Assembly (NCBI RefSeq): GCF_000722695.1
Contig: NZ_JPFU01000013.1
Coordinates: 372,001 to 436,000, forward strand
Origin: Streptococcus mitis
GTDB taxonomy: Bacteria; Bacillota; Bacilli; Lactobacillales; Streptococcaceae
Length of the DNA stretch: 64,000 nucleotides
Reading direction: 5' to 3'
A program made the translations under genes and the position numbers. The notes below the pieces were generated by a model. That model was not told the origin of the DNA and did no database searches. It saw only the letters and a list, made by a program, of their open reading frames with translations. This document shows positions 46,397 through 54,369 of this stretch, in pieces (within the stretch, counting starts at the first letter, position 1; each line of letters opens with the position of its first letter).

Positions 46397-48238
46397 TTAT
46401 TCAGCTGATTTTTTCTTCTTGTTAGCTTTCTCACGCTCTGCCTTGTTAAGGATTTGTTTACGCAAACGGATAGACTCAGGTGTTACTTCCATGTACTCAT
46501 CATCGTTCAAGAACTCAAGAGACTCTTCAAGTGTCAAGATACGAGGTGTCTTGATAACAGCTGTTTGGTCCTTAGTAGCTGAACGAACGTTGGTCATTTG
46601 TTTTGCCTTAGTGATGTTAACTGTCAAGTCGTTTTCACGAGAGTTTTCACCGATGATCATTCCTTCGTAAACCTCAGTACCTGGGTTGACAAAGATCGTA
46701 CCACGTTCTTCGATAGACATGATTGAGTAAGTTGTAGCCTTACCAGCATCGATAGAAACAAGGGCACCACGGTGACGACCACCAATTTCCCCTGGAATCA
46801 ATGGCAAGTATTGGTCGAAGGTATGGTTCATGATACCGTAACCACGAGTCATTGACAAGAACTCAGTTGAGTATCCAATCAAACCACGCGCTGGAACAAG
46901 GAAGACCAAACGAGTTTGACCATTACCAGTTGAAATCATATCCAACATTTCACCCTTACGTTCAGAAAGGCTTTGGATAACAGATCCTTGGTATTCTTCT
47001 GGAGTGTCGATTTGAACACGTTCAAATGGTTCACATTTAACACCGTCGATTTCTTTTACAATAACTTCTGGACGAGATACTTGAAGTTCATAACCCTCAC
47101 GACGCATTGTTTCGATAAGGATTGACAAGTGCAATTCTCCACGACCTGAAACTGTCCATTTATCTGGTGAATCAGTTGGGTCAACACGAAGGGAAACGTC
47201 TGTTTGCAATTCTGCCTGCAAGCGTTCTTCTACCTTACGAGAAGTCACCCATTTACCTTCTTTACCAGCAAATGGTGAGTTGTTAACCAAGAAAGTCATT
47301 TGAAGAGTTGGCTCATCGATGTGTAGAATTGGAAGAGCTTCAATTGCATCTGTCGGAGTAATGGTTTCACCGACAAAGATATCCTCCATACCTGAAACGG
47401 CAATCAAGTCACCCGCTTTAGCTTCTTGGATTTCACGACGTTCCAAACCAAAGAAACCGAAGAGTTTTGTAACACGGAAGTTTTTAGTTGTGCCGTCAAG
47501 TTTAGAAAGGGTAACTTGGTCCCCTACCTTAACAGTACCACGGAAGACACGACCGATACCGATACGTCCAACGAAGTCATTGTAATCCAAAAGTGATACT
47601 TGGAACTGCAAAGGCTCATCTGAGTTATCTACTGGAGCTGGGATATGGTCGATAATTGTGTCAAAGATTGGCGCCATAGTCGCTTCTTGGTCAGCTGGAT
47701 CATCTGACAATGAAGAAGTTCCGTTGATCGCTGAAGCATAGACCACTGGGAAGTCAAGCTGGTCGTCATCAGCCCCAAGCTCGATGAAAAGTTCCAAGAC
47801 TTCGTCCACTACTTCAGCTGGACGAGCTGATGGTTTATCGATTTTGTTAACAACAACGATTGGGACAAGGTCTTGTTCCAAGGCTTTTTTCAATACGAAA
47901 CGAGTTTGTGGCATTGTTCCTTCGTAGGCATCTACGACCAAAACAACACCGTCAACCATTTTCATGATACGCTCAACTTCTCCACCAAAGTCCGCGTGTC
48001 CTGGTGTGTCCATGATGTTGATACGAGTTCCGTTGTAGGCAACGGCTGTATTTTTAGCAAGGATGGTAATTCCACGCTCTTTTTCAATATCGTTTGAGTC
48101 CATAGCACGCTCTGCCAATTCAGTACGTGCATCAAGCGTTTCTGATTGTTTCAATAATTCGTCAACGAGGGTTGTTTTCCCGTGGTCAACGTGGGCGATA
48201 ATCGCAATGTTACGGATATCTTCTCTTAATTTTGTCAT
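46397..48238 (-). CDS. typA: Translational GTPase TypA/BipA
   Basis: Ribosome-associated GTPase involved in ribosome assembly and stress responses. 613 residues from [23 protein letters not shown] (ATG at 48238 after AGAGGAAA). G1 AHVDHGKT, G3 [12 protein letters not shown]4 VVNKIDKP, then EF-G-like domains and the TypA-specific C-terminal domain (RGAL... then [15 protein letters not shown]). Ends with a basic [10 protein letters not shown] tail. Confidence 0.98.
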   Translation of the reverse strand: MTKLREDIRNIAIIAHVDHGKTTLVDELLKQSETLDARTELAERAMDSNDIEKERGITILAKNTAVAYNGTRINIMDTPGHADFGGEVERIMKMVDGVVLVVDAYEGTMPQTRFVLKKALEQDLVPIVVVNKIDKPSARPAEVVDEVLELFIELGADDDQLDFPVVYASAINGTSSLSDDPADQEATMAPIFDTIIDHIPAPVDNSDEPLQFQVSLLDYNDFVGRIGIGRVFRGTVKVGDQVTLSKLDGTTKNFRVTKLFGFFGLERREIQEAKAGDLIAVSGMEDIFVGETITPTDAIEALPILHIDEPTLQMTFLVNNSPFAGKEGKWVTSRKVEERLQAELQTDVSLRVDPTDSPDKWTVSGRGELHLSILIETMRREGYELQVSRPEVIVKEIDGVKCEPFERVQIDTPEEYQGSVIQSLSERKGEMLDMISTGNGQTRLVFLVPARGLIGYSTEFLSMTRGYGIMNHTFDQYLPLIPGEIGGRHRGALVSIDAGKATTYSIMSIEERGTIFVNPGTEVYEGMIIGENSRENDLTVNITKAKQMTNVRSATKDQTAVIKTPRILTLEESLEFLNDDEYMEVTPESIRLRKQILNKAEREKANKKKKSAE

Positions 48239-48381
48239 GATTTCCTCTATAATATTCAAAATTTATTTTCTAACTGAACGATTATACCATATTTTCAAGT
48301 AAATAACATAACTCAAGCAAGTGTAAATGTTTTCACTCCGCTTTTCTTTTCACGTCAAGCCTTTTCAAAGCAAGCGACTTA

Positions 48382-48402
48382 TGATAAGATAAGCACAGTA
48401 TG
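48382..48402 (+). promoter_or_regulatory. Extended -10 with near-leaderless start for rsuA
   Basis: TGA-TAAGAT (48382-48390) followed nine bases later by the ATG at 48400, with no ribosome site between. Confidence 0.5.
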
Positions 48403-49125
48403 CGTTTAGATAATTTATTAGCCCAAGAAAAAGTTAGCCGAAAGGCCATGAAACAAGCACTTCTCAAAGGGGACATTCTCGTCGATAGTTGCCCAGCCCA
48501 CTCCCTAGCTCAAAATATCGATACAGGACTACAGGAGCTCCTCTTTCGGGGCCAAATCATTCAAGGTTATGAGCACACCTATCTTATGCTTCATAAACCT
48601 GCTGGTGTCGTTACAGCCAACAAAGACAAGGAACTTCCGACCGTCATGGACCTCCTTTCGCCTGACATCCAGTCTGACAAGCTCTATGCCGTCGGCCGAC
48701 TGGACCGAGATACGACAGGACTCCTCCTCGTGACCGATAACGGACCCTTGGGCTTTCAGCTCCTCCATCCCCAATATCATGTCGATAAGACTTATCAAGT
48801 TGAAGTTAATGGACTTCTGACACCTGACCATATCCAAGCCTTTCAAAAGGGAATTGTCTTTTTAGATGGTACTGTCTGTAAACCTGCAAGACTAGAGATT
48901 CTATCTGCAAGTCCTGCCCACAGCCAAGCCTCTATTACCATTTCAGAAGGAAAATTTCATCAAGTCAAGAAAATGTTCCTCTCGGTTGGTGTCAAGGTGA
49001 CCTCCCTCAAACGCACCCAATTTGGCCCTTGGAGTTTGGATGACAATCTTCAAGAGGGAGACTATCGCCGCCTCAACTCAGAAGAGCTGACAAGCATTCG
49101 TGAATTTCTCAGAAAAAGTGGTTAA
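48400..49125 (+). CDS. rsuA: 16S rRNA pseudouridine(516) synthase RsuA
   Basis: Isomerises U516 of 16S rRNA. 241 residues: S4 domain at ~1-60 (MRLDNLLAQEKVSRKAMKQALLKGDILVD), and catalytic domain with AVGRLDRDTTGLLLVTDNG containing the catalytic Asp. C-terminal KFHQVKKMFLSVGVKVTSLKRTQFG is the RsuA/RluB/E/F signature. The start codon lies nine bases after an extended -10, so the mRNA is nearly leaderless. Confidence 0.94.
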   Translation: MRLDNLLAQEKVSRKAMKQALLKGDILVDSCPAHSLAQNIDTGLQELLFRGQIIQGYEHTYLMLHKPAGVVTANKDKELPTVMDLLSPDIQSDKLYAVGRLDRDTTGLLLVTDNGPLGFQLLHPQYHVDKTYQVEVNGLLTPDHIQAFQKGIVFLDGTVCKPARLEILSASPAHSQASITISEGKFHQVKKMFLSVGVKVTSLKRTQFGPWSLDDNLQEGDYRRLNSEELTSIREFLRKSG

Positions 49126-49156
49126 AAAATGAGCTCGGAACATCCAAGCTCGTTTT
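49126..49156. terminator. Bidirectional terminator between rsuA and the rhodanese gene
   Basis: GAGCTCGG/CCAAGCTCG imperfect stem with A-tract left and T-tract right, serving convergent genes. Confidence 0.7.
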
Positions 49157-49157
49157 C

Positions 49158-49541
49158 TTATTTCTCGACTTTGATTTTCCCTTTCCAAGAATCCAAGCCA
49201 TAAGAAAGGATATAAATCTCAGAAAAACCTTGTTTTTTCAAGTAAAGAGCTGCATTTGTGACACGTTGTGCACGTTGGTTTTCGTAAAGAAGGACAGGTT
49301 TATCCTTACGAAGGGCTGCAAGACTAGTTTTCAACTGACTTGAAGGAATATTGCGGGCACCCAGGATATGTTTTCTGTGGAATTCTGCTGGGTCGCGCAA
49401 ATCAATCAATTGACCCGTACGAATCAAGGCTTCAAACTCCTCATTGTCCACGATTTTAGCCGCACGTCGAATACGAAAATAGTTAAAGCCCATCCACGCC
49501 AACATTGCTAGTATAAGTGCCCACAAAATCCAAGTAACCAT
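49158..49541 (-). CDS. Rhodanese-like domain protein, membrane-anchored, catalytic Cys absent
   Basis: 127 residues with an N-terminal TM helix (MVTWILWALILAMLAWMGFNYF) and a rhodanese fold (ELIRTGQLIDLRDPAEFHRKHILGARNIP). The active-site loop reads LLYENQRAQR where active rhodaneses have Cys followed by xxGxR, so sulfurtransferase activity is unlikely. It abuts yqgQ (shared base), and the pair forms an operon. The role may be binding or scaffolding. Confidence 0.85.
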   Translation of the reverse strand: MVTWILWALILAMLAWMGFNYFRIRRAAKIVDNEEFEALIRTGQLIDLRDPAEFHRKHILGARNIPSSQLKTSLAALRKDKPVLLYENQRAQRVTNAALYLKKQGFSEIYILSYGLDSWKGKIKVEK

Positions 49542-49762
49542 TAGTTCTTTTCTCCATTTTTCTCAATATAATCCAATTCTATCTTGTGCTCTCTGCGAAG
49601 AACTGCTTCTGCTTCTAGATAGTCTAATTTGTCCATCAACCCTGCATCGTAAATCCGAGAGAGTTCCAGCTTCATCAGTTCAATATCATATAAGCGTTTT
49701 CCCATGTAAACAATAATACCAAATCGTTTGAGGAATTGCTGCACATCATAGAATGTTTTCAT
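49541..49762 (-). CDS. yqgQ: YqgQ family protein (DUF910)
   Basis: 73 residues started at MKTFYDVQQFLKRFGIIVYMGKR, the normal family length and start; two upstream in-frame Met codons lie in the promoter. YqgQ is a small helical protein often found beside glucokinase; its function is unknown. The promoter (TTGAAA-17-TAGAAT, extended by TGC) places the -10 only seven bases before the ATG, so this gene too looks leaderless. Confidence 0.85.
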   Translation of the reverse strand: MKTFYDVQQFLKRFGIIVYMGKRLYDIELMKLELSRIYDAGLMDKLDYLEAEAVLRREHKIELDYIEKNGEKN

Positions 49763-49769
49763 AAGACTC

Positions 49770-49799
49770 ATTCTAGCAAAATTTTGTGTTTTTTTCAAG
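49770..49799 (-). promoter_or_regulatory. yqgQ promoter predicting a leaderless mRNA
   Basis: Minus-strand TTGAAA, 17 bp, TAGAAT preceded by TGC; ATG follows seven bases after the -10. Confidence 0.65.
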
Positions 49800-49858
49800 A
49801 AGAGACTCACACAATGGCCCTGATTTTCCTATCTTCTTTGGCGATTCTGACGCAAGTG

Positions 49859-49876
49859 TGGTACAATAAAAACATG
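49859..49876 (+). promoter_or_regulatory. Extended -10 with leaderless start for the LysR gene
   Basis: TGG-TACAAT (TACAAT at 49862-49867) with the ATG at 49874, six bases after. It is the same TGTGGTACAAT string found before the flavoprotein gene at 4.56 kb. Confidence 0.65.
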
Positions 49877-50782
49877 AGAATTCAACAATTACACTATATT
49901 ATCAAAATCGTCGAAACAGGCTCCATGAATGAGGCAGCCAAGCAGCTCTTTATCACCCAGCCTAGTCTTTCCAACGCTGTGAGAGATTTGGAAAATGAAA
50001 TGGGCATTGAAATCTTTATCCGTAATCCTAAGGGTATCACCTTGACCCGTGATGGGATGGAGTTTCTCTCTTATGCCCGTCAGGTTGTCGAGCAGACCCA
50101 GCTTCTGGAGGAACGTTATAAAAATCCTGTCGCCCACCGTGAACTCTTTAGCGTTTCGTCTCAACACTATGCCTTTGTGGTCAATGCCTTTGTATCGCTA
50201 CTTAAGAAAAGCGATATGGAGAAATACGAGCTCTTCCTTCGTGAAACTCGTACTTGGGAAATTATCGACGACGTCAAGAATTTCCGTAGTGAGGTCGGTG
50301 TCCTCTTTTTGAACAGCTACAACCGTGATGTTTTAACCAAAATGCTGGATGACAACCACCTGCTAGCTCACCATCTTTTTACCGCCCAGCCTCATATCTT
50401 TGTCAGCAAGACCAATCCTCTGGCAAAGAAAGACAAGGTTAAACTGTCTGATTTAGAAAACTTCCCTTATCTCAGCTATGACCAAGGGACACACAACTCT
50501 TTCTACTTCTCTGAAGAGATTCTCTCGCAGGAATACCACAAAAAATCTATCGTAGTCAGCGACCGTGCCACCCTCTTTAACCTCTTGATTGGTTTGGACG
50601 GTTATACCATTGCGACAGGGATTTTGAACAGCAACCTCAACGGAGACAATATCGTTTCTATCCCACTGGATATTGACGACTCCATTGAGCTAGTCTATAT
50701 CCAGCATGAAAAAACCAGCCTATCTAAGATGGGCGAACGCTTTATCGACTATTTACTAGAAGAAGTCCAGTTTGATAGTTGA
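49874..50782 (+). CDS. LysR family transcriptional regulator
   Basis: 302 residues. N-terminal winged helix-turn-helix MRIQQLHYIIKIVETGSMNEAAKQLFITQPSLSNAVRDLE, helical linker, then a substrate-binding effector domain (~90-300). The start at 49874 is chosen because it follows an extended -10 directly; a 46-codon upstream extension runs back through the divergent yqgQ gene. The target genes and co-inducer are not evident. Confidence 0.92.
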   Translation: MRIQQLHYIIKIVETGSMNEAAKQLFITQPSLSNAVRDLENEMGIEIFIRNPKGITLTRDGMEFLSYARQVVEQTQLLEERYKNPVAHRELFSVSSQHYAFVVNAFVSLLKKSDMEKYELFLRETRTWEIIDDVKNFRSEVGVLFLNSYNRDVLTKMLDDNHLLAHHLFTAQPHIFVSKTNPLAKKDKVKLSDLENFPYLSYDQGTHNSFYFSEEILSQEYHKKSIVVSDRATLFNLLIGLDGYTIATGILNSNLNGDNIVSIPLDIDDSIELVYIQHEKTSLSKMGERFIDYLLEEVQFDS

Positions 50783-50884
50783 TACTCTTCGAAAATCTCT
50801 TCAAACCACGTCAGCGTCGCCTTACCGTACTCAAGTACAGCCTGCGGCTAGCTTCCTAGTTTGCTCTTTGATTTTCATTGAGTA
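50783..50884 (+). repeat. BOX element (boxA-boxC)
   Basis: 102 bp from TACTCTTCGAAAATC to TTTTCATTGAGTA, starting at the LysR stop codon. It marks the boundary of the accessory island. Confidence 0.9.
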
Positions 50885-50911
50885 TGAGAATCACTCTAAA
50901 TCGAATAACCT

Positions 50912-50957
50912 AAAAACCTCAAGAACCAGGAATAAAATCTAGTTCTCGAGGTTTTTT
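50912..50957 (+). terminator. Terminator downstream of the LysR gene
   Basis: AAAAACCTCAAGAAC and GTTCTCGAGGTTTTTT arms around a 16-base loop. The BOX lies between gene and terminator. Confidence 0.8.
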
Positions 50958-51055
50958 ACTTCTAAACATGAATCAAATTAATTTTATACTCATGAAATTT
51001 AAATGATAATATTATTTTGTAACTATAGTATAGGTTATAAAAATAGAAATGAAAA

Positions 51056-51735
51056 TTAATCTAAAAATCCTTTATAAGTTATCAGATCAATAACTAATAA
51101 TTCCAGAGAATCCGCATAATCATTCAGTTCCTTATGTGGAATATTTTCAATTAAAAAATTTGTTGGCCAATATTCTCCATGAAAATCTTTATTTCTAAAA
51201 TGATAGACAAACCAAACAAAATATTTGATGAAATCTGTAGGAGTAGCTATTTCAGACTGATTATTCCATTCTTTCTTTAAATTCTCATACAATTTTTTTG
51301 TCCCTTTATCAAAATCTTCACTATGACTTTCAATATAATATTTAAACATCTCTTTAATTTTTTTACGTAATATGGGATCAGAATATTGTAAGTTTATATA
51401 TCTCTCTTTAAATCTATCTAAATCACCGCTATAGTTCCTATCTGAAAAATTAATTCCTTCAATAAATACACGTGCCTGTCTACTGAACTGCTGTCTATCT
51501 GCAATAATTTTTTTAATTTCTTTTATAGTTTTCTTAAAATGAAAATTATCTGCATCTTTAATATAAGCTAGAATAGCATTTATTCGTTCCTTTTCCGATT
51601 TATTTGTAACACATTTCCAATCATATAGAGCATTAAATGCACGCCAAATATTTTCTAACTTTCTTTCTTTATTCGCTTTAGCAAGAACAATATTCATTAG
51701 GATACGTGTCAACACATCTCCCTGCTCATTATAAA
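51056..51735 (-). pseudogene. HEPN-motif protein, C-terminal part (gene interrupted by an IS)
   Basis: The C-terminal two thirds of a 356-residue protein whose first part lies at 53801-54191. It continues from LYNEQGDVLTRILMNIVLAKANKERKLENIWRAFNALYDW to a C-terminal YHFRNKDFHGEYW. There Arg311 and His316 of the rebuilt protein form the R-N-x3-H (RX4H) motif of HEPN ribonuclease domains, most like the Apea-like type found in defence and toxin proteins. Excising the IS plus one copy of the target duplication gives 1071 bp, an exact frame. AT-rich. Confidence 0.75.
51628..51735. repeat. Left copy of the long target-site duplication (108 bp)
   Basis: Matches 53697-53800 (104 bp) except for one extra CTTT unit in a CTTT tract. 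It directly abuts the IS end. Confidence 0.9.
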
Positions 51736-51764
51736 CCCATCTTTGACAGTTTTTTGAAAACAAA

Positions 51765-51812
51765 GAGCCCCTAAATGCTGCTATAACAGCTTTTCGGAGC
51801 TCTTTTTCTCTT
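51765..51812 (-). terminator. Terminator inside the IS, downstream of the transposase
   Basis: AAAGAGCTCC/GGGGCTCTTT outer arms with an inner GCTG/CAGC hairpin, just after the transposase stop. Confidence 0.6.
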
Positions 51813-51831
51813 TTAAAAAAATGCGTACTTT

Positions 51832-53565
51832 TTATCGAGATTTGGTTTTTTTAAAAATTTTTTTCATATTTTTTTCGCTTATAATCTCAAAATCAGTTTG
51901 GAAGCCAAATGCTTGGTGGAGTTGATCCGTGATAGTTGTTCTGGTGTAAGTTGGAAGATATCCTACTCCATAAAGATGTTTGAACTTATAATTGCGTAAG
52001 GTTTGGATGAGTTCTGAACAGGTGACTGTTTCTCCTATTTGTTTTTCCAAGAGACGATAAATCATTAGTGCTAGGAAACAAATAGTGAAATGTGCTTGAA
52101 TCCTATCTGAACGGCTGAGATAAACTGGTCTGGCTCGTAGTTCCTGCTTCATGATACGAAAACTCTCTTCAATTTCCCACCGCCTTTGATTGATGGCTAC
52201 AATTGTCTGAATATCTTCATCTAGATTAGTAGCTACAGCGTAAAGACCGTCATATTGAGCCTCTTCCTGAATTCGTTCCTCATCAAGAGTTAGAATCCTT
52301 TTCTCGGCGATTTCCCCTTCCTTAGTAGTACTTGTTTCTTTCAGAAATCTCTTAAAATCGGTTTGTCTCTTCTTGGTAGCTTGGCTGGGCTTGCCCAGTA
52401 ACTTACTAGCCCGTTCAATCTGTTTCTCTCGTATCGTTCGATGATAGTCTTGATATTTAGTAGAAAAGGTCACAATCAAGCGTTGATTTGGTAAGTCTTC
52501 ATCATAAAAAGGAGATTCTTTAAAGAAAAGTTGTTTTTTTAATTCCTCCCTGTGTTCTAGCTCATCCAGATTGTAAAAGATAGGATTCTTATCCCCAACC
52601 ATTCGCCAACCACTTTTATCCAAAGCCCAATCTCTGTATTCTTTCTTTAACTTCTTGATAGATTGAGTTGTGACATAGGAACGTTCTCCAAAAGAATTGT
52701 ACACCTTATTGGCTTTTGATGAGAGTCCAGCATCTGTACAGACTACAAATTTTGAAGCCTTGTAATCCTTGACAATCTTTCTTTCTAATGGTTTAAGAGT
52801 TGTTTGTTCATTTGTATTTCCAGGGTGGATACAGAAAGCTAGGGGAATTCCTTGATTGTCCATAAAGAGTCCCATCTCCACAATTGGATTTGGGCGATGT
52901 TCTTTAGATGGGCCGTATTGTCTCAGAAACCCCTCCTCATCTTCATCTTCAATTTCAAAATAGAAGTTAGTACAGTCATAGTAGAGGACTTCTGTCTGTC
53001 GTTGAGTCATCTTTTTTGAAGTTTGATAGGTTTGTTCTTGTATAAACTCTGTTTCATTAGAAATAACTTCAAGAGCCCGATAAAAATGTTGGAGTTCAAA
53101 TTCTTTAGGTTCGAGTAATGTTTTTGAAAATTCTAGGGTAGATCGTTTTGAAGCAGGAGCTAGAATCCGTCCATAAATCAAGCGAGATAGGATCTCATCT
53201 AGAGAGAAATTAAAACGATGTCGTTTTTGGATTTCTTTGTTAATTCTAGGCAGATCTAATTGATGATAGAGGTCTTGTAGGAAGAGATAGCCTCCATGAT
53301 ATTCGTTCAATTGATTTTGTTTTAACTGTTTGTTTTGACTAAAGGTAATGAGGAAATCTTTATTTTCTTCTTTTTCTTTCTCGGTTAATTCCTTAGCACG
53401 TAAACGAGCCCACTCAAGAGGTTCCATATCAGGATGTTCTTTTAAGATTGTGTTATGATTGCCTAGGTTTTCTACGATAGTAGAAGTCCGTTTATTTCCA
53501 ACCTTGATATCTTTAATAATAGCGTAGTTGATAGTGTTTTTTGACTTTGATTGTTTAACTCTCAT
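51832..53565 (-). CDS. IS1634-family DDE transposase
   Basis: 577 residues starting MRVKQSKSKNTINYAII (ATG 53565 after GTGAGG). Central catalytic elements are visible: an early Asp in VLYYDCTNFYFE, a second in VVCTDAGLSSKAN, and the YxxR-type C-terminal region IVAINQRRWEIEESFRIMKQELRARPVYL with the catalytic Glu. C-terminal LIYRLLEKQIG helices follow. It appears intact, so the element may be active. Confidence 0.9.
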   Translation of the reverse strand: MRVKQSKSKNTINYAIIKDIKVGNKRTSTIVENLGNHNTILKEHPDMEPLEWARLRAKELTEKEKEENKDFLITFSQNKQLKQNQLNEYHGGYLFLQDLYHQLDLPRINKEIQKRHRFNFSLDEILSRLIYGRILAPASKRSTLEFSKTLLEPKEFELQHFYRALEVISNETEFIQEQTYQTSKKMTQRQTEVLYYDCTNFYFEIEDEDEEGFLRQYGPSKEHRPNPIVEMGLFMDNQGIPLAFCIHPGNTNEQTTLKPLERKIVKDYKASKFVVCTDAGLSSKANKVYNSFGERSYVTTQSIKKLKKEYRDWALDKSGWRMVGDKNPIFYNLDELEHREELKKQLFFKESPFYDEDLPNQRLIVTFSTKYQDYHRTIREKQIERASKLLGKPSQATKKRQTDFKRFLKETSTTKEGEIAEKRILTLDEERIQEEAQYDGLYAVATNLDEDIQTIVAINQRRWEIEESFRIMKQELRARPVYLSRSDRIQAHFTICFLALMIYRLLEKQIGETVTCSELIQTLRNYKFKHLYGVGYLPTYTRTTITDQLHQAFGFQTDFEIISEKNMKKIFKKTKSR

Positions 53566-53696
53566 CTTTTCATACCTCACTCCATTATAACAAAGTACGA
53601 GAAAGTACGCAAATAAAAAGTGGTAAAATTTGACAAGAAAATGCTCTTATATCAACCTTTATGAGGATTTTTTTACTTCATAACTGTCAAAGTCCC

Positions 53697-53800
53697 GAGC
53701 ATTAAATGCACGCCAAATATTTTCTAACTTTCTTTATTCGCTTTAGCAAGAACAATATTCATTAGGATACGTGTCAACACATCTCCCTGCTCATTATAAA
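53697..53800. repeat. Right copy of the long target-site duplication (104 bp)
   Basis: Same sequence as 51628-51735 minus one CTTT unit. In this copy the host frame runs to a stop (KANKES) because of the 4-bp loss. Confidence 0.9.
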
Positions 53801-54191
53801 GAAACATTTTATCTAATAATTCAGTGCTAATAGAATGTTCTCTATCTTCCTTAGCAAATAAGTTTCTTTGTTCAAAAGGGATGTCTTTCTCCTCGTCAGT
53901 TATAAATGTGATAGAGTCAATACTCAAAATTTCTCCAGTAAAATAAATATATAAAAGTCCTTTTACAATACCACGATAGTAATTACTCTTAACTGTAAAA
54001 AAGTCATCTTCAAGGTCTATCCGATTCGTTCTATTCCCTGAAAGAATTAAAGTTTGGTTTCTATACTCCAAGACATCCTTACACATCTCCCCTGAAGCTT
54101 TTTGATGATATTCAATTTCTTTCTTAAAATCATCTGAAACAAAATTCCCCTTTACAACAACCTTAAATTCAGCTTTCTTCTTTTTTACCAT
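53724..54191 (-). pseudogene. HEPN-motif protein, N-terminal part (gene interrupted by an IS)
   Basis: The first ~130 codons (MVKKKKAEFKVVVKGNFVSDDF through LLDKMFLYNEQGD) plus the duplicated segment, ending at a stop created by the 4-bp difference. No TM or signal. The N-terminal domain looks mixed alpha/beta (DDFFTVKSNYYRGIVKGLLYIYF, SIDSITFITDEEKDIPFEQ). I do not recognise its family. It continues into the HEPN-bearing part at 51056-51735. Confidence 0.7.
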
Positions 54192-54369
54192 GCTATTTTT
54201 TCCTCATCTTAAGTCAATCATTTAAACTTATAATTTATTTACACCCTATACTTTTACCGTTTAAATAAAATAAGAAATCAAAAACTGAGAATAGAATCTC
54301 TATTTTTCATATATTGATGAGTTTTCTGTGATGTATTTAAAATTAAATGACCACCACAGCACCTCATCC
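54192..54369. other. AT-rich intergenic region
   Basis: Between the choline-binding protein stop and the HEPN gene start. No terminator clear enough to call; the HEPN gene promoter probably lies within the preceding surface-protein end. Confidence 0.35.

Larger units (their letters stand above)
51736..53696 (-). mobile_element. IS element, IS1634-like (IS4 superfamily), 1961 bp
   Basis: One transposase gene between ends that both carry CTTTGACAGTT facing inward (51743-51753 and the complement near 53681-53692). It is flanked by direct repeats of 108 and 104 bp. IS1634-family elements are known for unusually long and variable target duplications, which fits. Confidence 0.85.
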
